The notes below the pieces were generated by a model. That model was not told where the DNA came from. It searched no databases and saw only the letters and a program-made list of their open reading frames with translations. 21,105 nucleotides of DNA from Alphaproteobacteria bacterium (GTDB taxonomy: Bacteria; Pseudomonadota; Alphaproteobacteria; Zavarziniales; Zavarziniaceae), in assembly GCA_021774355.1 (NCBI GenBank), contig JAJFJE010000434.1, forward strand, positions 1 through 21,105, given 5' to 3'. The translations under genes and the position numbers were made by a program. Positions 14,240 through 21,105 of the stretch are shown in pieces (the first letter of the stretch is position 1; every line of letters starts with the position of its first letter).

Positions 14240-15706
14240 ATGAGCAATTCGCGTATCCTGAACTTCGTCGATGGGCAGTTCGTGGAGGGCGCCCCGGGCG
14301 CATTCTTCGAAAACCGCAACCCGTGCGACAACAGTGTAATCAGCTTGGTGTCCGAGGCGGACAAGGCGACGGTCGACCGTGCGGTCGACGCCGCCCGCAG
14401 GGCGCTGAACGGCCCGTGGGGCAAGATGGCGGTGGCTGAGCGGGCGGAGATCCTGCACAAGGTGGCCGACGGCATCACCCGGCGCTTCGAGGAATTTCTC
14501 GAGGCCGAATGCCTGGACACCGGCAAGCCGAAGAGCCTGGCGCGCCATATCGACATTCCGCGCGGCGCCGCAAATTTCAAGATTTTTGCCGATCTGGTGA
14601 AGAACGTCGCGACCGAGGCGTTCCAGATGCCGACCCCCGATGGCACCGGCGCGCTGAACTATTCCGTGCGCAAGCCGAAGGGCGTGATCGGGGTGATCTG
14701 CCCGTGGAACCTGCCGCTGCTCCTGATGACCTGGAAGGTCGGCCCGGCAATGGCCTGCGGCAACGCCGTCATCGTGAAGCCTTCGGAAGAGACCCCGACC
14801 ACCGCCACCCTCCTGGGCGAGGTGATGAACGAGGCCGGCGTGCCGCCGGGCGTCTATAACGTCGTTCATGGCTTCGGGCCGGGCAGCGCCGGGGAGTTCA
14901 TCACCACCCACAAGGGCGTCAACGCCATCACCTTTACCGGCGAGACCCGTACCGGCGCGGCCATCATCAAGGCCTCGGCCGACCAGATCCGTCCGGTGTC
15001 GCTGGAGCTTGGCGGCAAGAATCCGGCGATCGTGTTTGCCGACTGCGATCTCGACAAGGCGATCGAGGGCACCACCCGCTCGGCCTTCGCCAATTGCGGC
15101 CAGGTCTGCCTGGGCACCGAGCGGGTCTATGTCGAGCGGCCGATCTTCGACCGGTTCGTCGCCCGCCTGAAGGCCGCGGCCGAGGGGCTGAAGGTCGGCG
15201 TGCCGGCCGACGCGGCCAGCAATATGGGGCCGCTGATCTCGAAGGAGCACCAGGGCAAGGTGCTGGGCTATTACCAGACCGCCAAGGACCTGGGGGCGAC
15301 CGTGGTCACCGGCGGCGGCCGGCCGGCGATGGACGGTGCCCTGGCCGATGGCGCCTGGGTCGAGCCGACCATCTGGACCGGGCTCGGCGATGACAGCGCG
15401 ATCATGCGCGAAGAGATTTTCGGTCCGTGCTGCCACGTCAGCCCGTTCGATTCCGAGGACGAGGTGATCGCCCGCGCGAACGACACGGATTACGGCTTGT
15501 GCGCTTCGATCTGGACCGAAAGCACCTCGCGGGCGCACCGCGTGGCGGCCCAGATGGAGACCGGCCTGGTGTGGATCAACAGTTGGTTCCTGCGTGACCT
15601 GCGGACCCCGTTTGGCGGTGCCAAGAGATCCGGCATCGGCCGCGAGGGCGGTGTTCACAGCCTCGAGTTCTATACCGAACTTAGCAATATCTGCGTCAAG
15701 CTCTGA
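14240..15706 (+). CDS. dmpC: 2-hydroxymuconic semialdehyde dehydrogenase
   Basis: 488-residue NAD-dependent aldehyde dehydrogenase. It oxidises 2-hydroxymuconic semialdehyde to 2-hydroxymuconate (the enol form of 4-oxalocrotonate), the entry to the dehydrogenative branch. Family signatures: GVICPWNLPLLLMTWK, NAVIVKPSEETP, the glutamate motif SLELGGKNP (E256) and the catalytic cysteine in CGQVCLGTE (C290). The length agrees with DmpC/XylG. The ATG at 14240 gives the expected MSNSRILNFVDGQFV start with GGAAG upstream; a TTG four codons earlier is in frame but unnecessary. It is preceded by an 82-base gap with a strong hairpin. Confidence 0.96.
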   Translation: MSNSRILNFVDGQFVEGAPGAFFENRNPCDNSVISLVSEADKATVDRAVDAARRALNGPWGKMAVAERAEILHKVADGITRRFEEFLEAECLDTGKPKSLARHIDIPRGAANFKIFADLVKNVATEAFQMPTPDGTGALNYSVRKPKGVIGVICPWNLPLLLMTWKVGPAMACGNAVIVKPSEETPTTATLLGEVMNEAGVPPGVYNVVHGFGPGSAGEFITTHKGVNAITFTGETRTGAAIIKASADQIRPVSLELGGKNPAIVFADCDLDKAIEGTTRSAFANCGQVCLGTERVYVERPIFDRFVARLKAAAEGLKVGVPADAASNMGPLISKEHQGKVLGYYQTAKDLGATVVTGGGRPAMDGALADGAWVEPTIWTGLGDDSAIMREEIFGPCCHVSPFDSEDEVIARANDTDYGLCASIWTESTSRAHRVAAQMETGLVWINSWFLRDLRTPFGGAKRSGIGREGGVHSLEFYTELSNICVKL

Positions 15707-15713
15707 GGGCCCG

Positions 15714-16520
15714 ATGTCTGTTCCGACCGAAAAGATCGAAGAGGCGGCGGCGCTGCTCCGGGGCGTCTATGACGGCAAGCCGCCGATCAGCCCGTTGCGC
15801 GACCTGCTGGGCACCAGCGACCAGACGGTTGCCTACGCCATCCAGGAAGCCAACACCAAGTACTGGCTGGCCCAGGGCCGCGGCCTGATCGGCCGCAAGA
15901 TCGGCGCCACCTCGAAGGCGGTGCAGACCATGCTCGGCCTGGACCAGCCCGATTTCGGCATGCTCTTCGCCGACATGACCTATGCCGATGGCGAGACCAT
16001 CCCGACCGACCGGCTGTACCAGCCCAAGGTCGAGGGCGAGATCGCCTTCTATCTCGGTGACGACCTCGACGGCGAACACATGACCGTTGCCGACGTCATC
16101 CATGCCGTCAAGTTCGCGGTGGCGGCGATCGAGGTGGTGGACAGCCGCATTGCCGGCTGGAACATCAAGATCCTCGACACCATCGCCGACAATGCCAGTT
16201 CCGGCCTGATGGTCATCGGCAGCCAGCCGCGCAAGCTCTCGGAATTCGATCCGGTGCTGTGCGGCATGGTCATGGAAAAGGCCGGCGAGCCGGTGGCGAC
16301 CGGGGCCGGGATCGCGTGTTACGGCAACCCGCTCAGCGCGACCTTGTGGCTGGCACGCAAAATGGTTCAGGTGGGGCGGCCGCTGAAGAAAGGCGACCTG
16401 GTGCTGTCGGGCTCTCTGGGGCCGCTGGTGCCGGTAACGCCTGGCGATACGATCGAGCTGCGCATTTCCGGGCTCGGATCGGTGCGCACGCATTTCTCGG
16501 TCACTGGAGCAGGAGCGTAA
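15714..16520 (+). CDS. dmpE: 2-hydroxypent-2,4-dienoate hydratase
   Basis: 268-residue member of the hydratase/decarboxylase family. It adds water to 2-hydroxypenta-2,4-dienoate to give 4-hydroxy-2-oxovalerate. Motifs: GRKIGATSKAVQTMLGLDQPDFG, PKVEGEIAFYL, IEVVDSRIAGW, DTIADNASSGLMV, VLSGSLGPLVPV. The GSLGPL/SKAVQ pattern places it with hydratases (DmpE/MhpD) rather than the related decarboxylase encoded at 18517. It starts 7 bases after dmpC and ends 4 bases before dmpF, so it sits in a tight operon. The two family members in this operon look divergent enough not to be a recent duplication. Confidence 0.93.
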   Translation: MSVPTEKIEEAAALLRGVYDGKPPISPLRDLLGTSDQTVAYAIQEANTKYWLAQGRGLIGRKIGATSKAVQTMLGLDQPDFGMLFADMTYADGETIPTDRLYQPKVEGEIAFYLGDDLDGEHMTVADVIHAVKFAVAAIEVVDSRIAGWNIKILDTIADNASSGLMVIGSQPRKLSEFDPVLCGMVMEKAGEPVATGAGIACYGNPLSATLWLARKMVQVGRPLKKGDLVLSGSLGPLVPVTPGDTIELRISGLGSVRTHFSVTGAGA

Positions 16521-16524
16521 AAAA

Positions 16525-17469
16525 ATGACAAAGATCAAGGCGGCCGTGATCGGATCCGGGAATATCGGCACCGACCTCATGATCAAGATCATGAGGACGT
16601 CGAAGGTCCTGGAGATGGATGTGATGGTCGGCATCGATCCGGCGTCGGATGGCCTGCAGCGCGCCCGCCGGATGGGCGTCCGGACCACCGATAAGGGGAT
16701 TGAAGGCCTGGTGGCGATGCCGGGCTTCGATCAGATCGGCGTGGTGTTCGATGCCACCAGCGCCTATGCCCATGCCAAGCATACCGAGGTCCTGCGGGCC
16801 CATGGCAAGCAGATCATCGATCTGACGCCGGCCGCGATCGGCCCCTATGTCGTGCCGGTGGTCAATCTCGACGACAATCTGGTCAGCGACAACGTCAACA
16901 TGGTGACCTGCGGCGGCCAGGCGACTATCCCGATCGTTGCCGCGGTCAGCCGGGTGGCAAAGGTGCATTACGCCGAGATCATCGCCTCGGTGGCCTCGAA
17001 GTCGGCCGGCCCGGGGACCCGGGCAAATATCGACGAGTTCACCCAGACCACGGCGCGGGCGATCGAAAAGGTCGGCGGGGCGGTGCGGGGCAAGGCGATC
17101 ATCATCCTGAATCCGGCCGAGCCGCCGATGATCATGCGCGACACCGTCTACACCCTGTCGGAGGGCGGCGACGAGGCGGCGATCGAGAAGTCGGTCGAAG
17201 ACATGGTCAAGGCCGTGCAGTCCTACGTGCCCGGCTATCGCCTGAAGCAGAAGGTGCAGTTCGAACGCTTCGGCTCGAACAACCGCCTGAGGATCCCCGG
17301 CTACGGCGAGTTCGAAGGGATCAAGTCCTCGGTGTTTCTCGAGGTCGAGGGCGCGGCTCATTACCTCCCGGCCTATGCCGGCAATCTGGACATCATGACC
17401 TCGGCGGCGCTGGCCACGGGCGAGCGGATCATGCAGCGCAAGGCCGAGCAGGAGAAAATCTATGCCTGA
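16525..17469 (+). CDS. dmpF: Acetaldehyde dehydrogenase (acylating)
   Basis: 314-residue enzyme that converts acetaldehyde, NAD and CoA to acetyl-CoA, working in a channelled complex with the DmpG aldolase. The NAD-binding motif GSGNIGTDL is near residue 12. The catalytic cysteine is C129 (MVTCGGQATIPI), aligned with C132 of DmpF. NEFTQTTARAI-like (DEFTQTTARAI) and IILNPAEPPMIMRDT segments are characteristic. AGGAG precedes the ATG at 16525. The gene overlaps dmpG by 8 bases, consistent with coupled synthesis of the two partners. Confidence 0.96.
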   Translation: MTKIKAAVIGSGNIGTDLMIKIMRTSKVLEMDVMVGIDPASDGLQRARRMGVRTTDKGIEGLVAMPGFDQIGVVFDATSAYAHAKHTEVLRAHGKQIIDLTPAAIGPYVVPVVNLDDNLVSDNVNMVTCGGQATIPIVAAVSRVAKVHYAEIIASVASKSAGPGTRANIDEFTQTTARAIEKVGGAVRGKAIIILNPAEPPMIMRDTVYTLSEGGDEAAIEKSVEDMVKAVQSYVPGYRLKQKVQFERFGSNNRLRIPGYGEFEGIKSSVFLEVEGAAHYLPAYAGNLDIMTSAALATGERIMQRKAEQEKIYA

Positions 17470-18520
17470 GGCAACCAACAGCGTGGTCCCGCCGCGGCTC
17501 TATATCCAGGACGTCACCCTGCGTGACGGCATGCATGCCATCCGCCATCGCTACGGCACCGAGCATGTGCGGGCGATCGTCCGGGCGCTCGACGCCGGCG
17601 GCGTCGACGGCATCGAGGTCGCCCATGGCGACGGCCTGTCCGGGGCCAGCTTCAACTACGGTTTCGGTGCCCATACCGACTGGGAGTGGCTGGCCGCGGC
17701 CGCGTCGGAATTGAAGAATGCCCGCCTCACCACGCTGATCCTGCCGGGCATCGCCGTGGTCGAGGACCTGCAGCGGGCCTATGACCTGGGCGTCCGCTCG
17801 GTGCGCGTGGCAACCCATTGCACCGAGGCCGATGTCGCCAAGCAGCATATCGGCTTTGCCCGCAAGATGGGCATGGACACCATCGGCTTCCTGATGATGT
17901 CGCACATGATCGGGCCCAAGCAGCTGGCCGAGCAGGCCAAGATGATGGAATCCTACGGCGCCGAATGCATCTATGTGGTCGATTCCGGTGGTCGCCTGCT
18001 GCCGAAGGATGTCGCCGAGCGGGTCGATGCCTATCGCCAGGTGCTCGATCCCAAGACGGAGATCGGTATCCATGCCCACCACAACCTGTCGCTCGGCATC
18101 GCCAATTCCATGGCCGCCGTGGAACACGGCGCGATCCGGGTCGACGCGTCCCTGACCGGGATGGGTGCCGGCGCCGGCAACGCCCCGCTGGAGGTCTTCA
18201 CCGCCGCCGCCGACCTGATGAAGTGGGGGCATGGCTGCAACACCTACGCCCTGATGGATGCCGCCGAGGACCTGGTGCGGCCGCTGCAGGATCGCCCGGT
18301 GCGGGTCGACCGCGAGACCCTGACCCTCGGCTATGCCGGGGTCTATTCCAGCTTCCTGCGCCATGCCGAGACGGCCTCGCAGACCTATGGCATCGATACC
18401 CGGGACATTCTGATGGAACTGGGCAAGCGGCGCATGGTCGGCGGCCAGGAGGACATGATCGTCGACGTCGCGCTGGACCTGCTCAAACAGCGCGACCAGG
18501 CGGTGGAGCCGGTCCAATGA
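17462..18520 (+). CDS. dmpG: 4-hydroxy-2-oxovalerate aldolase
   Basis: 352-residue metal-dependent aldolase that splits 4-hydroxy-2-oxovalerate into pyruvate and acetaldehyde; the acetaldehyde is tunnelled to DmpF. Metal ligands D22 (LRDG), H204 and H206 (GIHAHHN) and the catalytic base H25 (GMHAIRH) are at the DmpG positions shifted by four. The C-terminal communication domain region (YAGVYSSFLRHAE) is present. It overlaps dmpF by 8 bases at the start and the decarboxylase by 4 bases (ATGA) at the end, so translation of three genes is coupled. Confidence 0.96.
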   Translation: MPEATNSVVPPRLYIQDVTLRDGMHAIRHRYGTEHVRAIVRALDAGGVDGIEVAHGDGLSGASFNYGFGAHTDWEWLAAAASELKNARLTTLILPGIAVVEDLQRAYDLGVRSVRVATHCTEADVAKQHIGFARKMGMDTIGFLMMSHMIGPKQLAEQAKMMESYGAECIYVVDSGGRLLPKDVAERVDAYRQVLDPKTEIGIHAHHNLSLGIANSMAAVEHGAIRVDASLTGMGAGAGNAPLEVFTAAADLMKWGHGCNTYALMDAAEDLVRPLQDRPVRVDRETLTLGYAGVYSSFLRHAETASQTYGIDTRDILMELGKRRMVGGQEDMIVDVALDLLKQRDQAVEPVQ

Positions 18521-19287
18521 CAAGCCTCGCGGAACTGGCCGAACGGGTCGATGCGGCGGCGCGCGACGCCAAGGCAATCGCCCAGTTGACGACGGATATC
18601 CCCGACCTCTCGGTCGACGATGCCTATGCGGTGCAGGCCATGTCGATCCGCCGCCGGATCGACCGGGGCGAGCGGCGTATCGGCGTCAAGATGGGCCTGA
18701 CCAGCCGGGCCAAGATGATCCAGGTGGGGGTCGACGAAGTGGTCTGGGGCCGCCTGACCGACGCCATGCTGGTGGAAGAGGGGGGGATGATCGACATCGC
18801 CCGCTATGTCCATCCGCGGGTCGAGCCGGAAGTTGCCTTCCTGATGAAGGCGCCGCTTGCCGGCACCGTCACGGCGGTCGAGGCGATGGCCGCGGTCGAG
18901 GCGGTGGCGCCGGCCATCGAGATCATCGACAGCCGGTACGAGAACTTCAAATTCGCCCTGGCCGACGTGGTCGCCGACAATTCCTCGTCGTCCGGCCTGG
19001 TCATCGGGTCGTGGAATGCCCCGAGTGTCGATTTCGGCAATCTCGGGGTCGTGCTCTATGTCAACGGCCGGCCGGCTCAGATCGGCTCGACGGCAGCCAT
19101 TCTGGGTAATCCGGTACGGTCCCTTGTGGCGGCCGCCCGGATGGTTGCGCAGTGGGGCGAGCGGCTCAATCCCGGCGACATCGTCATGGCTGGCGGAGTC
19201 ACCGCCGCCCATGCCCTGAAGCCGGGCGAAGTCGTGCGCGCCGATGTCGAGCGGCTTGGTTCTGTCACCCTGACGGTTAAGAGGTAG
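18517..19287 (+). CDS. dmpH: 4-oxalocrotonate decarboxylase
   Basis: 256-residue member of the same hydratase/decarboxylase family as the product at 15714, here of the DmpH/XylI type. It decarboxylates 2-oxohex-3-enedioate to 2-hydroxypenta-2,4-dienoate and in known systems forms a complex with the hydratase. Diagnostic stretches: GVKMGLTSRAKMIQVGVDEVVWG, RVEPEVAFLM, AIEIIDSRYENFKF, DNSSSSGLVIG, GDIVMAGGVTAAHAL. The ATG at 18517 overlaps the dmpG stop (ATGA). The tautomerase gene follows after 6 bases. Confidence 0.94.
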   Translation: MTSLAELAERVDAAARDAKAIAQLTTDIPDLSVDDAYAVQAMSIRRRIDRGERRIGVKMGLTSRAKMIQVGVDEVVWGRLTDAMLVEEGGMIDIARYVHPRVEPEVAFLMKAPLAGTVTAVEAMAAVEAVAPAIEIIDSRYENFKFALADVVADNSSSSGLVIGSWNAPSVDFGNLGVVLYVNGRPAQIGSTAAILGNPVRSLVAAARMVAQWGERLNPGDIVMAGGVTAAHALKPGEVVRADVERLGSVTLTVKR

Positions 19288-19293
19288 CGCGAC

Positions 19294-19479
19294 ATGCCGA
19301 TCATCGACGTGACCCTGCTCGAGGGGCGCAGCAAGGAGGCAAAGACCTCCCTGATCCGTGAATTGACCCATGCGGCAGAGCGCGCCCTGGGCGCTCCGCC
19401 GGCATCCATTCGCGTCATCCTGCGGGAAGTCCCCCCGGAGCACTTCGCGGTCGCCGGCGTGACCAAGGCGCAGAGTTAA
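19294..19479 (+). CDS. dmpI: 4-oxalocrotonate tautomerase
   Basis: 61-residue subunit of the small hexameric tautomerase that ketonises 2-hydroxymuconate to 2-oxohex-3-enedioate. After removal of Met the catalytic Pro1 is exposed, and R11 (LLEGRS), R39 (SIRVIL) and F50 (EHFAV) are all at the canonical positions. The length fits 4-OT. AGAGGTAG precedes the ATG. It completes the oxalocrotonate branch and is the last gene before the second monooxygenase alpha subunit. Confidence 0.96.
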   Translation: MPIIDVTLLEGRSKEAKTSLIRELTHAAERALGAPPASIRVILREVPPEHFAVAGVTKAQS

Positions 19480-19505
19480 ACAACAACACGAAGGAGGCCC
19501 CTGAA

Positions 19506-20999
19506 ATGGCAAGGCTGCATCAGAAGGACTATTACGATCTGGTCCGGACGACCAACTGGACGCCGAAATATGTGACGGAAGACGAGCTTTATCCGGAGCA
19601 CCTGTCGGGTTCCCGGGGGATTCCGATGGCGAAGTGGGAGAGCTTCGACGAGCCGTACAAGGTTGTCTACAGCGACTATGTGGCGACGCAGCGTGAGAAG
19701 GATGCGGGCGCCTATTCGCTGAAGGCGGCGTTGGAGCGGGCGAACTACATCGACACGGCGGATGCGGGCTGGGTGAGCACGCTGCAGGCGCATTACGGGG
19801 CGCTGGCGCTTGCGGAATATGCGGCGGCGACGGCGGAGGCGCGGATGGCGCGCTTTTCGAAGGCGCCGGGCAACCGGAACATGGCGACCTTCGGTCTTCT
19901 GGACGAGACCCGCCACGGCCAGATCCAGCTGTTTTTCCCGCACGAGCACACCAAGCGCAGCCGGCAGTGGGACTGGGCGCACAAGGCGATGCACAGCAAT
20001 GAGTGGGCGGCGATCGCGGCGCGCCACATGTTCGACGACATGATGTTCACGCGCGATGCGATGAGCGTTGCGATCATGCTGACCTTCGCCTTCGAGACCG
20101 GCTTCACGAACATGCAGTTCCTGGGGCTGTCGGCGGATGCGGCGGAGGCCGGGGACCACACCTTCGCCAATCTGGTGGCGAGCGTTCAGACGGACGAGTC
20201 GCGCCATGCCCAGCAGGGCGGCCCGATCCTGAAGATCCTGGTGGAGAACGGCAAGCTGGCCGAAGCCCAGAACATGATCGACGTGATCTTCTGGCGGACC
20301 TGGAAGCTGTTCTCGGTTCTGACCGGTCCGATGATGGACTATTACACGCCGCTGGCGCACCGGAAGCAGTCGTTCAAGGAGTTCATGCTGGAGTGGATCG
20401 TCGGCCAGTTCCAGCGTCAGCTTGAGGACCTGGGCCTGAGCCGTCCGTGGTACTGGGAGCAGTTCCTGCGGGATCTGGACCATACCCACCATGGCATGCA
20501 CATGGGCGTGTGGTACTGGCGCCCGACGGTGTGGTGGAACCCGGCGGCGGGCGCCTCGGTCGAGGAGCGGGACTGGCTCGAGGAGAAATATCCGGGCTGG
20601 AACAAGACCTTCGGGCGGTGCTGGGACGTTATGGCGAACCAGTTGCTGAACGGCCGGGAGGACCGGACGCTGCCGGCGACGCTGCCGACGATCTGCAACA
20701 TGTGCAACCTGCCGATCGTGGGCATTCCGGGCGACGAATGGTCCGTGAAGGAATATCCGCTGGTCCATGAGGGCCGTCTGTACCATTTCGGTTCGGAGGT
20801 CGACCGGTGGTGCTTCGAGCAGGATCCGGCGCGCTACCAGGGCCACATGAACGTCATCGACCGCTTCCTGTCGGGCGCGATACAGCCCCAGGACCTGGGC
20901 GGCGCGCTGAAATATATGGGCCTCGCCCCCGGCGAAATCGGCTCTGACGCCCATAATTACGGCTGGGTCGCCGGCTACCGCCAGAAGGCCGCCGAGTAA
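19506..20999 (+). CDS. tmoA: Toluene-4-monooxygenase-type (TmoA/TouA) diiron oxygenase alpha subunit
   Basis: 497-residue alpha subunit of the four-component alkene/aromatic monooxygenase group, which hydroxylates benzene/toluene to phenol/cresol and can hydroxylate phenols further. It aligns with T4MO TmoA without offset at the active site: E104 (LAEYAA), E134 and H137 (DETRH), E197 (FAFET), T201, E231 and H234 (DESRH). Other signatures: NWTPKYVTE, GIPMAKWESFDEPYK, ARFSKAPGNRNMATFG, GVWYWRPTVWWNPAAG, LYHFGSEVDRW. It is complete. AAGGAGG lies 8 bases before the ATG, the strongest ribosome site in the operon. Codon use differs sharply from its neighbours (alanine almost only GCG until about 20900). 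Its usual partners (tmoB, C, D, E, F) are not visible in the remaining 106 bases. Confidence 0.94.
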   Translation: MARLHQKDYYDLVRTTNWTPKYVTEDELYPEHLSGSRGIPMAKWESFDEPYKVVYSDYVATQREKDAGAYSLKAALERANYIDTADAGWVSTLQAHYGALALAEYAAATAEARMARFSKAPGNRNMATFGLLDETRHGQIQLFFPHEHTKRSRQWDWAHKAMHSNEWAAIAARHMFDDMMFTRDAMSVAIMLTFAFETGFTNMQFLGLSADAAEAGDHTFANLVASVQTDESRHAQQGGPILKILVENGKLAEAQNMIDVIFWRTWKLFSVLTGPMMDYYTPLAHRKQSFKEFMLEWIVGQFQRQLEDLGLSRPWYWEQFLRDLDHTHHGMHMGVWYWRPTVWWNPAAGASVEERDWLEEKYPGWNKTFGRCWDVMANQLLNGREDRTLPATLPTICNMCNLPIVGIPGDEWSVKEYPLVHEGRLYHFGSEVDRWCFEQDPARYQGHMNVIDRFLSGAIQPQDLGGALKYMGLAPGEIGSDAHNYGWVAGYRQKAAE

Positions 21000-21105
21000 T
21001 CAAAAGGTGCGGCGGCCCGCAAGGCCGGCGCCCCCCCCAACTGCACCCGCCGGCGGCGCCCCCCCGGGATAGTAGGGGGCCGGGCCGGCGGGGAAAAAAA
21101 TAAAA
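21000..21105. other. Non-coding, strongly structured tail of the window
   Basis: No gene start with a ribosome site is seen after tmoA. The segment has long C and A runs and a large GC-rich inverted repeat: cccgccggc (21046-21054) with gccggcggg (21084-21092), an internal loop, then gccccc/gggggc, followed by an A-rich end. An A run rather than a T run follows on the plus strand, so it is not a standard terminator for tmoA. The homopolymers may also reflect poor sequence near a contig end. Confidence 0.5.

Noticed and set aside
15714..19287. Recent duplication of the hydratase and decarboxylase genes (15714 and 18517)
   Set aside because: They share a fold and motifs but are strongly divergent and both occur in all dmp/xyl-type pathways, so this is an ancient paralogy.
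1..21105. Insertion sequences, CRISPR arrays, tRNA or rRNA genes, prophage parts
   Set aside because: No transposase-like protein, regularly spaced repeat, tRNA-like cloverleaf or rRNA segment was recognised on either strand by eye.

Overview
The window is high-G+C DNA (roughly two thirds G+C by eye) with two complete functional blocks that diverge from a spacer at about 9136-9536. Gene content, a Tat-exported nitrate-binding protein, NasS/NasT control and sigma-54-type promoters point to a metabolically versatile proteobacterium. I would guess Alphaproteobacteria (Rhodospirillales-like), but the sequence alone does not settle this. I see no tRNA, rRNA, CRISPR array or insertion sequence.

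Left block (minus strand, 9135 to 1) is assimilatory nitrate uptake and reduction. nasT (ANTAR antiterminator) and nasS (its nitrate-sensing, NrtA-like cytoplasmic partner) come first. A 390-base spacer follows, holding a near-consensus -24/-12 promoter, two tandem hairpins with 6-base loops (an ANTAR target) and an intrinsic terminator. Downstream are nrtA (Tat-exported binding protein), nrtB (permease), a double ATPase, a short NirB-like FAD/NADH reductase, and the start of nasA (nitrate reductase), which runs off the left edge. The logic readable from sequence is: nitrogen control through sigma-54, then nitrate control through NasS release of NasT, which lets transcription pass the terminator.

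Right block (plus strand, 9537 to 20999) is an aromatic-ring degradation operon behind a second sigma-54-type promoter (9466-9482). The order is phenol hydroxylase P0, P3 (alpha), P4 (gamma) and P5 (reductase), XylT/DmpQ-type ferredoxin, catechol 2,3-dioxygenase, 2-hydroxymuconic semialdehyde dehydrogenase, dienoate hydratase, acylating acetaldehyde dehydrogenase, hydroxy-oxovalerate aldolase, oxalocrotonate decarboxylase and oxalocrotonate tautomerase. Together these would take phenol or catechol through the dehydrogenative (oxalocrotonate) branch of meta cleavage to pyruvate and acetyl-CoA. No dmpD hydrolase and no dmpR-type regulator is present.

The striking features are in the monooxygenase genes. 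The phenol hydroxylase beta subunit (P1, dmpL) and effector (P2, dmpM) are absent: P0 is followed after 16 bases by P3. At the far end of the same operon lies a second alpha subunit, a toluene-4-monooxygenase (TmoA/TouA)-type protein with all six diiron ligands. It has a very strong ribosome-binding site and clearly different codon use, but no partner subunit before the window ends. The locus thus has two catalytic alpha subunits and no visible beta subunit or effector.
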